A program made the translations under genes and the position numbers. Below are positions 9,742 through 20,288 of a stretch of DNA of 64,000 nt, piece by piece (position 1 is the first letter of the stretch; each line of letters begins with the position of its first letter). The notes below the pieces were generated by a model, which ran no database searches, had not been told where the DNA came from, and saw only the letters and a program-made list of their open reading frames with translations. Where the stretch lies: the NCBI GenBank assembly GCA_001725155.1, contig MEFP01000008.1, positions 62,001-126,000 on the forward strand, in the 5' to 3' direction. This DNA is from Lysobacteraceae bacterium SCN 69-320 (lineage in GTDB: Bacteria; Pseudomonadota; Gammaproteobacteria; Xanthomonadales; Rhodanobacteraceae).

Positions 9742-10661
9742 CGACGGCGCCGCCGCGGCCGGCGGTCGCGGCCATGGTTGCCGGCGCTGCGCTGATTTCC
9801 ACGACCAGCATCTTCGTCAAATGGGCGCAGGTCGCGCCGTCGGTGTCGGCGTTCTACCGCATGGCGTTCGGCGGCGGCCTGCTCTGGCTGCTGCTGCTTG
9901 CGCAGCGGCGCTGGACCTACGGCCGCTGGCGCAGCGGCCAGCGCGGCGGCGCGCCGGCCATGGGCGGGCGCGAGGTCGCCTGGATGCTGTTTCCGGCCAT
10001 CGCGTTCGCGGTCGACCTGCTGCTCTGGCATCGCAGCATCCGCGACGTCGGGCCGGGGCTGGCGACCCTGCTCGGCAATTTCCAGGTTTTCGTCATGGCC
10101 CTGGCCGGCCTCTGGTTCTATCGCGAGAAGCTGGGCTGGCGTTTCGCCGGCGGTCTCGCGCTCGCATTCGCCGGCCTCTGGCTGCTGGTCGGCCGCAACT
10201 GGCAGGCGGTCGACGCGCAGTACCGGCTCGGCGTCGGATTCGGGATCCTGACCGGCATCGCCTATGCGGCGTATCTGCTGAGCTTCCGCCACGCACAGAA
10301 GGAAAAGCTCACCCGCTCGCCGGCCGAGCTGTTGTGCCTGAACTCGCTGCTCTGCGCCGGCGTGCTCGCCGTGGTCATCCTGGCCGAAGGCAACAGCTTC
10401 GCCATTCCGGGCCTGGCGTCGTTCTCTGCGCTGCTGGGGCTGGCCCTGTTCGGTCAGGTGCTCGGCTGGGTGCTGATCGCGCGTGCCATGCCGCAGCTGC
10501 CGGCCTCGCTGGTAGGCCTGCTGCTGTTGCTGCAGCCGGGCCTGTCCTTCGTGCTCGACGTGCTGCTGTTCGACCGGCCGACGGTTGCGCTGGACTGGGC
10601 CGGACTGGCCATCTCGCTGGCCGGCATCTTCGTGGCCGGCACGCGCAGCGAGGAGGCCTAG
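9738..10661 (+). CDS. EamA/DMT family transporter
   Basis: A 307-residue inner-membrane protein with about ten hydrophobic helices arranged as two EamA repeats, the usual layout of drug/metabolite transporters. Near the N-terminus is [22 protein letters not shown], and the second repeat ends with [22 protein letters not shown], a typical EamA closing helix. The start at 9738 overlaps the GST stop; 16 further upstream codons are open but lie inside the GST gene. The substrate is unknown; coupling to a GST hints at export of a thiol conjugate or metabolite, which is inference. Confidence 0.9.
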   Translation: MTTAPPRPAVAAMVAGAALISTTSIFVKWAQVAPSVSAFYRMAFGGGLLWLLLLAQRRWTYGRWRSGQRGGAPAMGGREVAWMLFPAIAFAVDLLLWHRSIRDVGPGLATLLGNFQVFVMALAGLWFYREKLGWRFAGGLALAFAGLWLLVGRNWQAVDAQYRLGVGFGILTGIAYAAYLLSFRHAQKEKLTRSPAELLCLNSLLCAGVLAVVILAEGNSFAIPGLASFSALLGLALFGQVLGWVLIARAMPQLPASLVGLLLLLQPGLSFVLDVLLFDRPTVALDWAGLAISLAGIFVAGTRSEEA

Positions 10662-10828
10662 CGTTGAACCCGGCGCGGCAATTTCAACGCCGCGGCAGGG
10701 CCGGGCGAAGCCGGCGTTGCGCCGCGCGATCGGCGCGCAATCGCGCCGGCAGCGCTGCGTCCGGCCGCCTGCTTGCGCGTGTATTCCGAGCCCCCATCTG
10801 CTGGCCACCCCCTTTCCGGAGAATTCCC

Positions 10829-11476
10829 ATGCTCGGTATCGGCGCCTGGAAGCAGCGCATGGTCGACCCCGCCGCGGCCTTGCCCGGCCGCGAACAGCCG
10901 CTGCCGTTGCACAACCGTCACTACGTGACCGGCCAGCCGCTGCGCGGCGAGTTCCCGGGCGCGCAGCGCGTGCTGTTCGGCATGGGCTGTTTCTGGGGCG
11001 CCGAACGCAAGTTCTGGTCGATTCCCGGCGTGCTGACCACCGCGGTCGGCTATGCCGGCGGCTATACGGTCAATCCGACCTATGAGGAAACCTGCTCGGG
11101 CCTGACCGGTCACAGCGAGGTCGTGCTCGTGGTCTACGACCCGGCCGTCGTGCCGTTCGACGCGCTGCTCAAGGTGTTCTGGGAAAGCCACGACCCGACC
11201 CAGGGCATGCGCCAGGGCAACGACACGGGCACGCAGTACCGCTCGGCGATCTATGTGGAGGATGCCGCGCAACTGGCCGCGGCCGAGCGCTCGCGGGATG
11301 CGTTCCAGCAGGCGCTGGCCGCGGCCGGCCACGCGGGCGCGATCACGACCGAGATCGCGCAGGACAAGCCGTTCTTCTACGCCGAGGACTATCACCAGCA
11401 GTACCTGGCCAAGAATCCGAACGGCTACTGCGGTCTTGGCGGCACCGGCGTCAGCTGCCCGATCGGGGCGATCTGA
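10829..11476 (+). CDS. msrA: peptide-methionine (S)-S-oxide reductase MsrA
   Basis: A 215-residue enzyme reducing methionine-S-sulfoxide in oxidised proteins. The active-site motif GCFWG carries catalytic C54, and the resolving cysteines are C201 and C210 in the tail [12 protein letters not shown]. The central motif YAGG (Y-A-G-G-Y) and the late EDYHQQYL are typical. GGAGA precedes the ATG at 10829. The N-terminal extension of about 45 residues before the core matches the longer E. coli-type MsrA (212 residues). Together with OxyR/AhpC/AhpD nearby it adds to the oxidative-stress content of the window. Confidence 0.96.
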   Translation: MLGIGAWKQRMVDPAAALPGREQPLPLHNRHYVTGQPLRGEFPGAQRVLFGMGCFWGAERKFWSIPGVLTTAVGYAGGYTVNPTYEETCSGLTGHSEVVLVVYDPAVVPFDALLKVFWESHDPTQGMRQGNDTGTQYRSAIYVEDAAQLAAAERSRDAFQQALAAAGHAGAITTEIAQDKPFFYAEDYHQQYLAKNPNGYCGLGGTGVSCPIGAI

Positions 11477-11482
11477 CCTTCC

Positions 11483-11521
11483 GCGACCGGCCCGGCGTTG
11501 TCGCAGCGCCGGGCCGGTCGC
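11483..11521. terminator. 15-bp perfect hairpin after msrA
   Basis: Perfect arms 11483-11497 and 11507-11521 with a 9-base loop, beginning 7 bases after the msrA stop. It is strong but lacks a T-run, so it may act as a Rho-assisted terminator or RNA stabiliser. The rest of the 311-base gap up to the next gene shows nothing recognisable. Confidence 0.55.
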
Positions 11522-11787
11522 CTCCGTCTCCCGTCTGAATTCTCCAGGCCTACGGCCGCTTTCGCAGGCTGTACGGTCAACCGCCGTCGCGGCGTTTACC
11601 GGCTGCCGGGAACGCGGCATCGGCGCCGCTGCAGGGCTTCGCCCCGATTCCGACATAAATCGCGTTCCTAATACTCGCGCCGCAAAGCGGCCCCGGCCTT
11701 GCCTGGCAGGGCCGAAGCAGGAACCATTGCGGGTTTGGGGTCACGGCGCGGCGAACGGTTTCGCCGCCACCACGATTGGGGAATCAC

Positions 11788-14700
11788 ATGGATCTGCTTC
11801 GCGCGCTCGCGCGTCTGCCGCTCGCGCTCGTCATGGGCGTCTGGCGGCTGCTGGCTTTCGTGCTGCGTCTGCTCGGACGCCTGCTCGGCATCGTCGTCGG
11901 GCGCGTCTCCTGGCAGGCGCCGGGCTGGATGCTCGCGGCCGAGCGCGGCGGCCTGGCCGGCTGGGGCGTGATCCGGCGCAATCCCGGGCGCGTCGCCGCG
12001 GTGCTCGGCGGGATCGCCGTGCTCGCCGGGGGCGGCTGGCTGGCCTACAAATACGACAAGGAGCGGCCCAAGCCGCCGCAGCCGGTCGTCGCGACCCTGC
12101 AGGCTACGGCACCGGCGCTGACCGACTACACGGCCGAGCCGATCACGATCCATCCCCTCGATCTGAATTTCAGCCAGTCGGTCGCGCCGCTGGCCCTGGT
12201 CGGCAAGGACGTGACCGCCGGCATCAGCCTGCAGCCGGCCGTCGCCGGAAAATGGAACTGGGTCAGCGACCGCCTGCTGCGCTTCACGCCGGAGGGCGAC
12301 TGGCCCGTCGGCCAGCAGTACAAGGGCCGTTTCGACAAGGCCGTGCTGTTCGCGCCGCAGGTGCGCGTCGGTGCCGACAGCTTCGAGTTCACCACGGCGC
12401 CGTTCGCCGTGACCCTGGCCGGCAGCGAGTTCTACCAGGATCCGCAGGACCCGCTGCTCAAGAAAGGCATCGCCAACCTGAGCTTCAGCCACCCGGTCGA
12501 TACGGCCGCGTTCGAGAAGCGCATCGAGCTGTATCTGATCGGTCCCAAGGGCGACAAGATCGCGCAGAAGTTCGTCGTCAACTACGACAAGGTCAAGCTC
12601 AACGCCTGGGTGCATTCGGCGCCGTTGCCGGCGCCGCCTAAGGATTCGACCAGCCTGGAATACCGCATCGGCAAGGGGGTCGCCGCCGCGGCCGGCGGCG
12701 CGGGCAGCGGCGAGCCGGTCGCCGCCAGCGTGTCGGTGCCGGGTCTGTACAGCCTCGGCGTCAACGGCATCGAGCCGACCCTCGTCGACAACAGCCAGTT
12801 CGAACCCGAGCAGGTGCTGCTCGTGAACTTCTCGCACGCGGTCGGCGAGAAGCCGGCCGCCGGCGCGATCAAGGCCTGGCTGCTGCCGCTGCACAATCCG
12901 TTCGCGCCGGAAGGCCGGCGCGACGAGGTCTGGAGCTGGAGCTACGGCGGCGTCGACGAGCGCGTGCTCAAGACCGCCGAGCCGCTGGCGCTGGAGCCGA
13001 TCGCCGCGGAACTCGACTACGCCGAGCAGCAGAGCTACAAGTTCCGCGCCGATCCGGGCCGTTTCGTCTACGTGCGCGTCGGCAAGGGCCTGTCCGCGTT
13101 CGGCGGCTATCAGCTCGCCGACAAGGTCGACAACGTACTGCAGGTGCCGGACTACCCGCGCATCCTGCGCTTCATGGCCGACGGCGCGCTGCTGTCGCTG
13201 TCGGGCGAGAAGCGCATCGCCGTGGTGTCGCGCAACGTGCCCGGCATGAAGCTCGAAATCGCGCGCGTGCTGCCCGATCAGCTGCAGCATCTGGTCAGCT
13301 TCAACAACGGCACCTTCGCCCAGCCCGAGCTCGGCGCGCTGTCGCGCGACAAGATCACCGAGCGCTTCGAGCAGAAGCTCGCGTTCGAATCCGACGATCC
13401 GACCAAGGCCCATTACGAAGGCGTGGACCTGTCCAGGTATCTGGCCAGCGGCCGCCGCGGCGTGTTCCTGCTGCGCCTGCGCGACTACGACCCGGCCAGC
13501 GAACCCGCGCCGCAGGAGGCCAAGGGCGAGGAAGGCGTCAGCGCGCCGGATCCGTATGCGAGCTCCGAATCCGAGGAAGGCGAGTACGAGGGTGAGGGCG
13601 AAGGCTATTCGTCGAGCTACGACGGCGACAGCGAATACTCCGAGCTCAGCGACGCGCGCTTCGTCGTCGTGACCGATCTCGGCCTCATCATCAAGAAATC
13701 GCTGGACGGCAGCCTCGACGCCTATGTGCAGTCGATCGCGACGGGCGCGCCGGTGGAAGGTGCCAGCGTCGAAGTCGTCGGCCAGAACGGCCAGGCGCTG
13801 GAGCGCGCCAGCAGCGACGCGACGGGCCATGCGCATCTGGCCTCGGTCGATGCGTATACGCGCGAGAAGTCGCCGGCCATGTTCGTGGTCAAGAAGGGCG
13901 AGGATCTGTCCTTCCTGCCGATCGGCAAGCGCGACCGGCGCCTGGATTTCTCGCGTTTCGACGTGGGCGGCATCAAGAACGCACGCAGTGCCGGCCAGCT
14001 CAGCGCCTATCTGTATTCCGACCGCGGCCTGTACCGGCCCGGCGACACCGTGCACGTCGGCATGATCGTGCGTGCGGCCGACTGGTCGCGCGATCTCAGC
14101 GGCGTGCCGCTGCAGGCCGACATCCTCGATGCGCGCGGCCTCAGCGTGGACAGGCGCAAGATCCGTCTCGGCGAGGCCGGCTTCGAGGAGCTGTCGTTCG
14201 CGACGCAGGAAACGTCGCCGACCGGCAGCTGGACCGTGAACCTGTCGCTGATCGACCAGTACGACAATCCGCAGCTGATCGGCTCGACCACGGTGCAGGT
14301 CAAGGAATTCCTGCCCGACCGCATGAAGGCCACGGCGCATCTGTCGCGCGAAGTCGTCGAAGGCTGGATCAAGCCCGACGATCTCAGCGCGCGCGTGAGC
14401 CTGCAGAACCTGTTCGGCACGCCGGCGCAGGAGCGCCGCGTCGAGGCGACGTTGACCCTGTCGCCGGTGCTGCCGCTGTTCCGCAGCTGGCCCGAGCACA
14501 CCTTCTTCGATCCGCAGAAGGCGAAGGAAGGCTACAGCGAACCGCTCGGCGAGCAGGTCACGAATACCGAAGGCATCGCCGAATTCCCGCTCGATCTGGC
14601 CAAGTACGGCACGGCCAGCTACCGCCTGCATTTCCTGGCCAAGGGCTACGAGGCCGAAGGCGGCCGCAGCGTATCGGCCGAGACCGCGAGCCTGGTGTCC

Positions 14701-17700
14701 TCGCTGGACTACCTGATCGGCGTCAAGGTCACCGACAACCTCGACTACGTCGCGCGCGGCGCCGAGCGCAAGGTCAACCTGATCGCGATCGACAGCAATG
14801 CCAAGCGCATCGCTGTCGACGGGCTCAAGGCCGTGCTCGTCGAGCGCCGCTATGTGTCGGTGCTGACCAAGCAGGATTCGGGTGCCTACAAATATCAGTC
14901 GCGCCTGAAGGAAGTGCCGGTCAAGGAAGAGCCGCTGGCGCTGCCGGGCGGCGGGCTGGATTTCAAGCTTGCGACCGACCAGCCCGGCGACTACGCGCTG
15001 CTGGTCAGGAACAACCGTGGCGAGACCCTGAATCAGGTCAGCTATTCGGTCGCCGGCGAAGCCAACGTCGCGCGCTCGCTGGAGCGCAACGCCGAGCTGC
15101 AGCTCGCGCTGTCGAAGAAGGACTACGCGCCCGGCGAGGAAATCGAGATCGCCGTGCGCGCGCCGTATGCGGGCGCCGGCCTGATCACCCTGGAACGCGA
15201 CAAGGTCTACGCGCACCAGTGGTTCAAGGCGACGACGACGGCCTCGGTGCAGAAGATCCGCGTGCCGGCCGACTTCGAAGGCAACGGCTACGTCAACGTG
15301 CAGTACGTGCGCGATCCGTCGTCGGCGGAAATCTTCATGAGTCCTCTGAGCTACGGCATCGCGCCGTTCTCGGTCAACCGCGACGCGCGGCGCAACACCC
15401 TGGCCATCGCGACGCCGGCATTGGTCAAGCCGGGCGAGACCTTGCGCATGAAGGTGACCAGCGGTGCGCGTTCGCGCGTGACCCTGTTCGCCGTCGACGA
15501 AGGCATCCTGCAGGTCGCGCGCTACAAGCTCGGCGATCCGCTGGATCACTTCTTCCAGAAGCGCATGCTCGAAGTGTCGACGAGCCAGATCCTCGATCTG
15601 ATCCTGCCGGAGTTCGCGCGTCTGACCGGCATGGCCGCGCCGGGCGGCGACGCCGACGATCTGCTCGGCAAGCATCTCAATCCGTTCAAGAAGAAGCGCA
15701 AGCCGCCGGTGGCCTGGTGGTCGGGCATCGTCGACGTGGACGGCGAGCGCGAGTTCACTTGGACCGTGCCGGACGATTTCAACGGCAAGCTGCGTGTGAT
15801 GGCCGTGTCGGTCGCCGCCGACCGCATCGGTCGCACCGAAGCGGCGACCACGGTGCGTGGCGATTTCGTGCTGTCGCCGAACGTGCCCGCGATGGTCGCG
15901 CCGGGCGACGAGTTCGACGTCAGCGTCGGTGTGGCCAACAACCTGACCGGCCTGAACGGCAAGGAATCGACGATCGCGCTGAAGCTCGAACCCAGCGCGC
16001 AGATCGAAGCGGTCGGCGCGGGGACGCAGGAGCTCAAGCTCGGCGAACTGCGCGAAGGCGTGGTCGTGTTCCGTCTGCGTGCCAAGGGCGAGCCGGGTGC
16101 GGCGACGTTGAAGTTCGTCGCGACCAGCGGCGACAAGTCGGCGCGCCAGGCCGTGGATCTGTCGGTGCGTCCGGCCGTGCCGTATCGCACCGAAGTCGCG
16201 ATCGGCAACCTGGCACGCGGCGACAAGACCATCGAGCCGCTGCGCACGATGTTCGATGCGCATGCCAAGCGCGAGGCCAGCGCCTCGTACGTGCCGCTGG
16301 TGCTCGCGCGCGGCCTGTCGGCCTATCTGTCGAGCTTCCCGCATCGCTGCACCGAGCAGCTGCTCAGCGCAGCCGTGCCGGCGCTGGTGTTCGATTCCAA
16401 TCCGGAGTTCGGCAAGCTGCTGCGCGACCCGGCCGATACCCGCACGACCAAGCAGGCGTTCGCCGCGCTGATCGCCGTGCTGCGCTCGCGCCAGAACGAC
16501 GAGGGCGGCTTCGGCCTGTGGACCGCGACGCCGGAATCCATGCGCTATGTGTCGGTCTATGCGGTGCAGTACCTGCTGGAGGCGAAGGAGCGCGGCTGGG
16601 ACGTGCCGCAGGATCTGCTGGACAAGTCCAACGGCTATCTGAACAAGCTCGCTGCCGATGAAAGCGACGGCTCGCTGCCGGGCCTGCGCGAGCGCGCGTT
16701 CGCGATCTATCTGCTGACGCGCCAGGGCACGGTCACGACGAACGCGCTGGCCTCGGTGCGCCAGCGCCTGCAGGAGCGCTATGCCGACAGCTGGATGCAG
16801 GACACGGCCGCGGCGTATCTCGCAGCGAGCCTGCAGCTCATGAAGCAGCAGGGCGAGGCGCTCAAGCTCGTCGTCGGCCCCGAGAAGGTGCTGACGCGCA
16901 CGGCCATCGAGAGCGGCTGGCGCTACGAGCGCTACTACGATCCGCTCGTGCGCGACAGCGCGACCCTGTACCTGCTGGCCAAGCACTTCCCCGAGCGCAT
17001 GAAGGCGCTGCCGGCCGTCGCGCTGGAGAACATCATGCGGCCGCTGTCGCGCGGCCTGTTCAATACCTTGTCGTCGGCGACGACGATCCTCGCACTCGAC
17101 GTCTATGCGAAGTCGGCCGGCGAGCTGGCCGGCGACAAGCTGCGCCTGTTCGAGCTGGCCAAGGACGGCGCGGCCAAGACGATCGCCAAGGCCGAAGGAC
17201 TGATCGTGCATGCGGACTTCAGCGGCGACGCCAAGGGGCTGCGCGTGGCCAACGACGCCGATCTGAACGCCTGGTACAGCGTCACGCAGAGCGGCTTCGA
17301 CCGCGGCGCGCCGGACAAGGAGATCAAGGCGGGCATGGAGATCGTGCGCGAATTCACCGACGCGAACGGCAAGCGCATCGACACGGTGGAGCTCGGCCAG
17401 GAAATCCTCGTCAAGCTCAAGATCCGCTCCACGCGTGCCGACGGCGTCGGCGACGCGGCCATCGTCGACCTGCTGCCGGGCGGCTTCGAGGTCGTGCAGG
17501 AGATCCCGGCCGCGCCGGCGCCCGAGAGCGAAGACGGCGGCGCGGCCGAACCTGCGGCGCCGACGGCCTGGCGCAGCACGGTCGGCATCAGCAGCTCGAC
17601 CTGGACGCCGGACTACGCCGATGTGCGCGACGATCGCGTGGTGATCTACGGCCGGGCGACGCCGGACGTGCGCGAGTTCATCTACCGCATCAAGGCGACC

Positions 17701-17808
17701 AATGCCGGTCGCTTCGTGGTACCGCCGGCCTACGGCGAGTCCATGTACGAACGCACGGTGCAGGCGCAGTCGCTCGGCGGCACGATCACGGTCGTCAAGC
17801 CGAACTGA
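11788..17808 (+). CDS. bacterial alpha-2-macroglobulin (thioester type)
   Basis: A 2006-residue envelope protein of the alpha-2-macroglobulin family, thought to trap invading proteases in the periplasm. The N-terminus holds hydrophobic segments (about 10-38 and 68-88) that would anchor it in the inner membrane; it is not a lipoprotein. MG-type beta domains follow. The thioester motif CTEQ (C1521, Q1524) is intact, with the surrounding thioester-domain helices, and a receptor-like beta domain closes the protein. It is longer than E. coli YfhM (about 1650). One visible extra is an acidic, Ser/Gly/Tyr-rich low-complexity insert around residues 575-620. The ATG at 11788 follows GGGGA; an in-frame TTG at 11776 is less likely. 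It is followed after 20 bases by pbpC, the conserved partner. Confidence 0.93.
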   Translation: MDLLRALARLPLALVMGVWRLLAFVLRLLGRLLGIVVGRVSWQAPGWMLAAERGGLAGWGVIRRNPGRVAAVLGGIAVLAGGGWLAYKYDKERPKPPQPVVATLQATAPALTDYTAEPITIHPLDLNFSQSVAPLALVGKDVTAGISLQPAVAGKWNWVSDRLLRFTPEGDWPVGQQYKGRFDKAVLFAPQVRVGADSFEFTTAPFAVTLAGSEFYQDPQDPLLKKGIANLSFSHPVDTAAFEKRIELYLIGPKGDKIAQKFVVNYDKVKLNAWVHSAPLPAPPKDSTSLEYRIGKGVAAAAGGAGSGEPVAASVSVPGLYSLGVNGIEPTLVDNSQFEPEQVLLVNFSHAVGEKPAAGAIKAWLLPLHNPFAPEGRRDEVWSWSYGGVDERVLKTAEPLALEPIAAELDYAEQQSYKFRADPGRFVYVRVGKGLSAFGGYQLADKVDNVLQVPDYPRILRFMADGALLSLSGEKRIAVVSRNVPGMKLEIARVLPDQLQHLVSFNNGTFAQPELGALSRDKITERFEQKLAFESDDPTKAHYEGVDLSRYLASGRRGVFLLRLRDYDPASEPAPQEAKGEEGVSAPDPYASSESEEGEYEGEGEGYSSSYDGDSEYSELSDARFVVVTDLGLIIKKSLDGSLDAYVQSIATGAPVEGASVEVVGQNGQALERASSDATGHAHLASVDAYTREKSPAMFVVKKGEDLSFLPIGKRDRRLDFSRFDVGGIKNARSAGQLSAYLYSDRGLYRPGDTVHVGMIVRAADWSRDLSGVPLQADILDARGLSVDRRKIRLGEAGFEELSFATQETSPTGSWTVNLSLIDQYDNPQLIGSTTVQVKEFLPDRMKATAHLSREVVEGWIKPDDLSARVSLQNLFGTPAQERRVEATLTLSPVLPLFRSWPEHTFFDPQKAKEGYSEPLGEQVTNTEGIAEFPLDLAKYGTASYRLHFLAKGYEAEGGRSVSAETASLVSSLDYLIGVKVTDNLDYVARGAERKVNLIAIDSNAKRIAVDGLKAVLVERRYVSVLTKQDSGAYKYQSRLKEVPVKEEPLALPGGGLDFKLATDQPGDYALLVRNNRGETLNQVSYSVAGEANVARSLERNAELQLALSKKDYAPGEEIEIAVRAPYAGAGLITLERDKVYAHQWFKATTTASVQKIRVPADFEGNGYVNVQYVRDPSSAEIFMSPLSYGIAPFSVNRDARRNTLAIATPALVKPGETLRMKVTSGARSRVTLFAVDEGILQVARYKLGDPLDHFFQKRMLEVSTSQILDLILPEFARLTGMAAPGGDADDLLGKHLNPFKKKRKPPVAWWSGIVDVDGEREFTWTVPDDFNGKLRVMAVSVAADRIGRTEAATTVRGDFVLSPNVPAMVAPGDEFDVSVGVANNLTGLNGKESTIALKLEPSAQIEAVGAGTQELKLGELREGVVVFRLRAKGEPGAATLKFVATSGDKSARQAVDLSVRPAVPYRTEVAIGNLARGDKTIEPLRTMFDAHAKREASASYVPLVLARGLSAYLSSFPHRCTEQLLSAAVPALVFDSNPEFGKLLRDPADTRTTKQAFAALIAVLRSRQNDEGGFGLWTATPESMRYVSVYAVQYLLEAKERGWDVPQDLLDKSNGYLNKLAADESDGSLPGLRERAFAIYLLTRQGTVTTNALASVRQRLQERYADSWMQDTAAAYLAASLQLMKQQGEALKLVVGPEKVLTRTAIESGWRYERYYDPLVRDSATLYLLAKHFPERMKALPAVALENIMRPLSRGLFNTLSSATTILALDVYAKSAGELAGDKLRLFELAKDGAAKTIAKAEGLIVHADFSGDAKGLRVANDADLNAWYSVTQSGFDRGAPDKEIKAGMEIVREFTDANGKRIDTVELGQEILVKLKIRSTRADGVGDAAIVDLLPGGFEVVQEIPAAPAPESEDGGAAEPAAPTAWRSTVGISSSTWTPDYADVRDDRVVIYGRATPDVREFIYRIKATNAGRFVVPPAYGESMYERTVQAQSLGGTITVVKPN

Positions 17809-17828
17809 GGACGGCGGGGATTGCGGCA

Positions 17829-20222
17829 ATGCGGTCGCGGATGAAACGGGCAGCCGGGGCGCTTTGGCGCCTCGTGCTGCGCTGGCAGAACGTGCTGGCC
17901 GGCGCGGCGCTGCTCGGCCTCGTGCTGCTCGGCCTGCGTCTGTACCCGCATGCGCCGCTGTCGGCGGCGCAGGCCGGCTCGTCGACGGCGCTGTACGGCG
18001 CCGACGGCAGCCTGCTGCGCCTGACCCTGAGCCCCGATGACAAGTACCGCCAGTGGCTGCCGCTGGCGCAGATGCCGCCGGCCCTGGTCGAGGCCGTGCT
18101 GCTGCACGAGGACGCCTGGTTCCGCTGGCATCCGGGCTTCAATCCGCTGAGCCTCGCGCGCGGCGCGTGGGTCAGCTACGTGCGCGGCGGCCACCGCCAG
18201 GGCGGTTCGACCCTGACCATGCAGCTCGCCCGGCTGATGTACCGGCTCAACACGCGCAGCCCGGCCGGCAAGGCCGAGCAGGTGCTGCGCGCGGTCTGGC
18301 TGGAGCTGCGCTATTCCAAGGACGAGATCCTCGAGGCGTATCTGAACTACGCGCCTTACGGCCGCAACGTCGAAGGCGTGGCGGCGGCGAGCCTGGTCTA
18401 TTTCGGCAAGCGTGCCGAGGATCTGGCGCTGCCCGAGGCCTTGGCTCTCGCGGTGATTCCGCAGGATCCGACGCGGCGCCTGCGCGAGCCCGGCGCCGAC
18501 AGCGACGACCAGCTCAACCGCGGCCTGCGTGCCGCACGCGAGCGGCTGTATGCGCGCTGGCGTGCGCGTCATCCGACGGATGCGCTGAACGATGCGCTGC
18601 TGCGCCTGCCGCTGCAGCTGCGCACGCCGGCGCAACTGCCGTTCGCCGCACCGCATGCGATGGAACAGGTGCTGCGCGAGGCGCGCGCCGAACGCCGCGA
18701 GGCGCCGCGCATCGCCACGACGATCGACGCCGGCCTGCAGCGCACAGTCGAGCGGCAACTGCGCGAAACCCTGCAGCGCGAGCAGCGCCGCGGCATCAGC
18801 AACGCCGCTGCGCTGCTCGTGGACACGCGCGACATGAGCGTCAAGGCGATGGTCGGCTCGGCCGACTACAGCGATGCGAGCATCGCCGGCCAGGTCAACG
18901 GCACGGCGGCCAAGCGCTCGCCGGGTTCGACCCTGAAGCCATTCATCTACGCGCTGGGCATGGACCAGGGCGTGCTGCATCCGCGCACCGTGCTGCGCGA
19001 CGTGCCGAGCTCGTTCGGCCCGTTCACGCCGGAAAACTACGACGGCCGTTTTCTAGGTCCGGTCACCGCGACCGAGGCGCTGATCCGCAGCCGCAACATT
19101 CCGGCGGTCTGGGTCGCCTCGCAGCTGGCCGAGCCGAATCTGTACACCTTCCTCAAGCGCGCCGGCATCAGCCGCATGGCCGGCGAGCGGCACTACGGCC
19201 TCGCGCTGGTGCTCGGCGGCGGCGAGGTGACCATGCAGGAACTGGCCACGCTCTACGCGATGCTGGCCAATCACGGCGTGCTGAAGCCGCTGCGCCTGCG
19301 CGCGGATGCGCCGCCGGGCGACGGCGTGCGCCTGCTCAGCGAGGAAGCGAGCTTCATGGTCATGGACATGCTGCGGCAGAACCCGCGCCCCGACGAAGCG
19401 ACCACCGCGACGCCCGCGCGTCTGCCGATCTACTGGAAGACCGGCACGTCCTGGGGTTTCCGCGACGCCTGGACCGCCGGCGCGTTCGGGCCTTACGTGC
19501 TGGTCGTCTGGATGGGCAATTTCGACGGCGCCGGCAATCCGGCGCTGATCGGCGTGGAGACCGCCGCGCCGCTGTTCTTCCGCATCGCCGACGCGATCCT
19601 CGCGCGCGACCGCAACCTGGCCGAACCGGCGTGGACGATTCCGCCGCGTTTGCGCAAAGTGGAAATCTGCCTGGCCAGCGGCGATCTGCCGAACGCCTGG
19701 TGTCCGCGCCGCGGCACGACCTGGTTCATCCCGGGCGTCTCGCCGATCCGCGTCAGCACCGTGCACCGGCCCGTCACGATCGACCTGCGCACGGGCAGGG
19801 CCGCATGTCCGCCGTTCGATCCGGCGACGACGCGGACCGAGGTCTACGAATACTGGTCGTCAGATCTCGCGCGCGTGTTCGCCCAGGCCGGCATCCCGCG
19901 GCGCCAGCCGCCGGCCGATGCGGACTGCGCCGTCGCCGGCGGCGCCGCGCCGCAGATCACCTCGCCGCTGCGCGGCGCGGCCTATACCGTGCGCGCACGC
20001 CGCGACGCCGGCAGCGAGGAAGCGCGCGTCGCGTTCAGCGCCACCGTCGACGCGAGCGTGCGCGAGGTCTACTGGTTCGTCGACGACGACTACATCGGCG
20101 CGGCCAGGCCTGGTGAAAGCCTGTTCTGGCAGCCGCTGGCCGCCGGCACGCACAGCGCGCGCGCCGTCGACGATCACGGCCGCAGCGATACGCGCGAGCT
20201 GCGCGTGATTGCGGTGGATTGA
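17829..20222 (+). CDS. pbpC: penicillin-binding protein 1C
   Basis: A 797-residue bifunctional peptidoglycan synthase anchored by one N-terminal helix (about 22-40). The glycosyltransferase domain (50-230) has catalytic E94 in LLHEDAWF and the GGSTLTMQLARL motif. The transpeptidase domain has nucleophile S367 in the S-T-L-K tetrad of SPGSTLKPF, and KTGTS near 537. The C-terminal 90 residues form the BiPBP_C beta domain specific to PBP1C. The gene lies 20 bases after the alpha-2-macroglobulin gene; this pair is conserved in many bacteria and is thought to mend peptidoglycan after envelope breach while A2M traps proteases. Confidence 0.97.
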   Translation: MRSRMKRAAGALWRLVLRWQNVLAGAALLGLVLLGLRLYPHAPLSAAQAGSSTALYGADGSLLRLTLSPDDKYRQWLPLAQMPPALVEAVLLHEDAWFRWHPGFNPLSLARGAWVSYVRGGHRQGGSTLTMQLARLMYRLNTRSPAGKAEQVLRAVWLELRYSKDEILEAYLNYAPYGRNVEGVAAASLVYFGKRAEDLALPEALALAVIPQDPTRRLREPGADSDDQLNRGLRAARERLYARWRARHPTDALNDALLRLPLQLRTPAQLPFAAPHAMEQVLREARAERREAPRIATTIDAGLQRTVERQLRETLQREQRRGISNAAALLVDTRDMSVKAMVGSADYSDASIAGQVNGTAAKRSPGSTLKPFIYALGMDQGVLHPRTVLRDVPSSFGPFTPENYDGRFLGPVTATEALIRSRNIPAVWVASQLAEPNLYTFLKRAGISRMAGERHYGLALVLGGGEVTMQELATLYAMLANHGVLKPLRLRADAPPGDGVRLLSEEASFMVMDMLRQNPRPDEATTATPARLPIYWKTGTSWGFRDAWTAGAFGPYVLVVWMGNFDGAGNPALIGVETAAPLFFRIADAILARDRNLAEPAWTIPPRLRKVEICLASGDLPNAWCPRRGTTWFIPGVSPIRVSTVHRPVTIDLRTGRAACPPFDPATTRTEVYEYWSSDLARVFAQAGIPRRQPPADADCAVAGGAAPQITSPLRGAAYTVRARRDAGSEEARVAFSATVDASVREVYWFVDDDYIGAARPGESLFWQPLAAGTHSARAVDDHGRSDTRELRVIAVD

Positions 20223-20288
20223 AATTGATTGCGCAAAGCCGAAAATGAGTCGTCGGAAAACTCGTCCGCCAATCTCTATCCAGCTGCT

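Noticed and set aside
11668-17829. An open frame of more than 2000 codons on the minus strand opposite the alpha-2-macroglobulin gene
   Set aside because: It mirrors the plus-strand gene codon by codon in GC-rich DNA, is rich in Arg/Ala/His/Gln without domain structure, and has no ribosome site. The plus-strand protein has clear family motifs.
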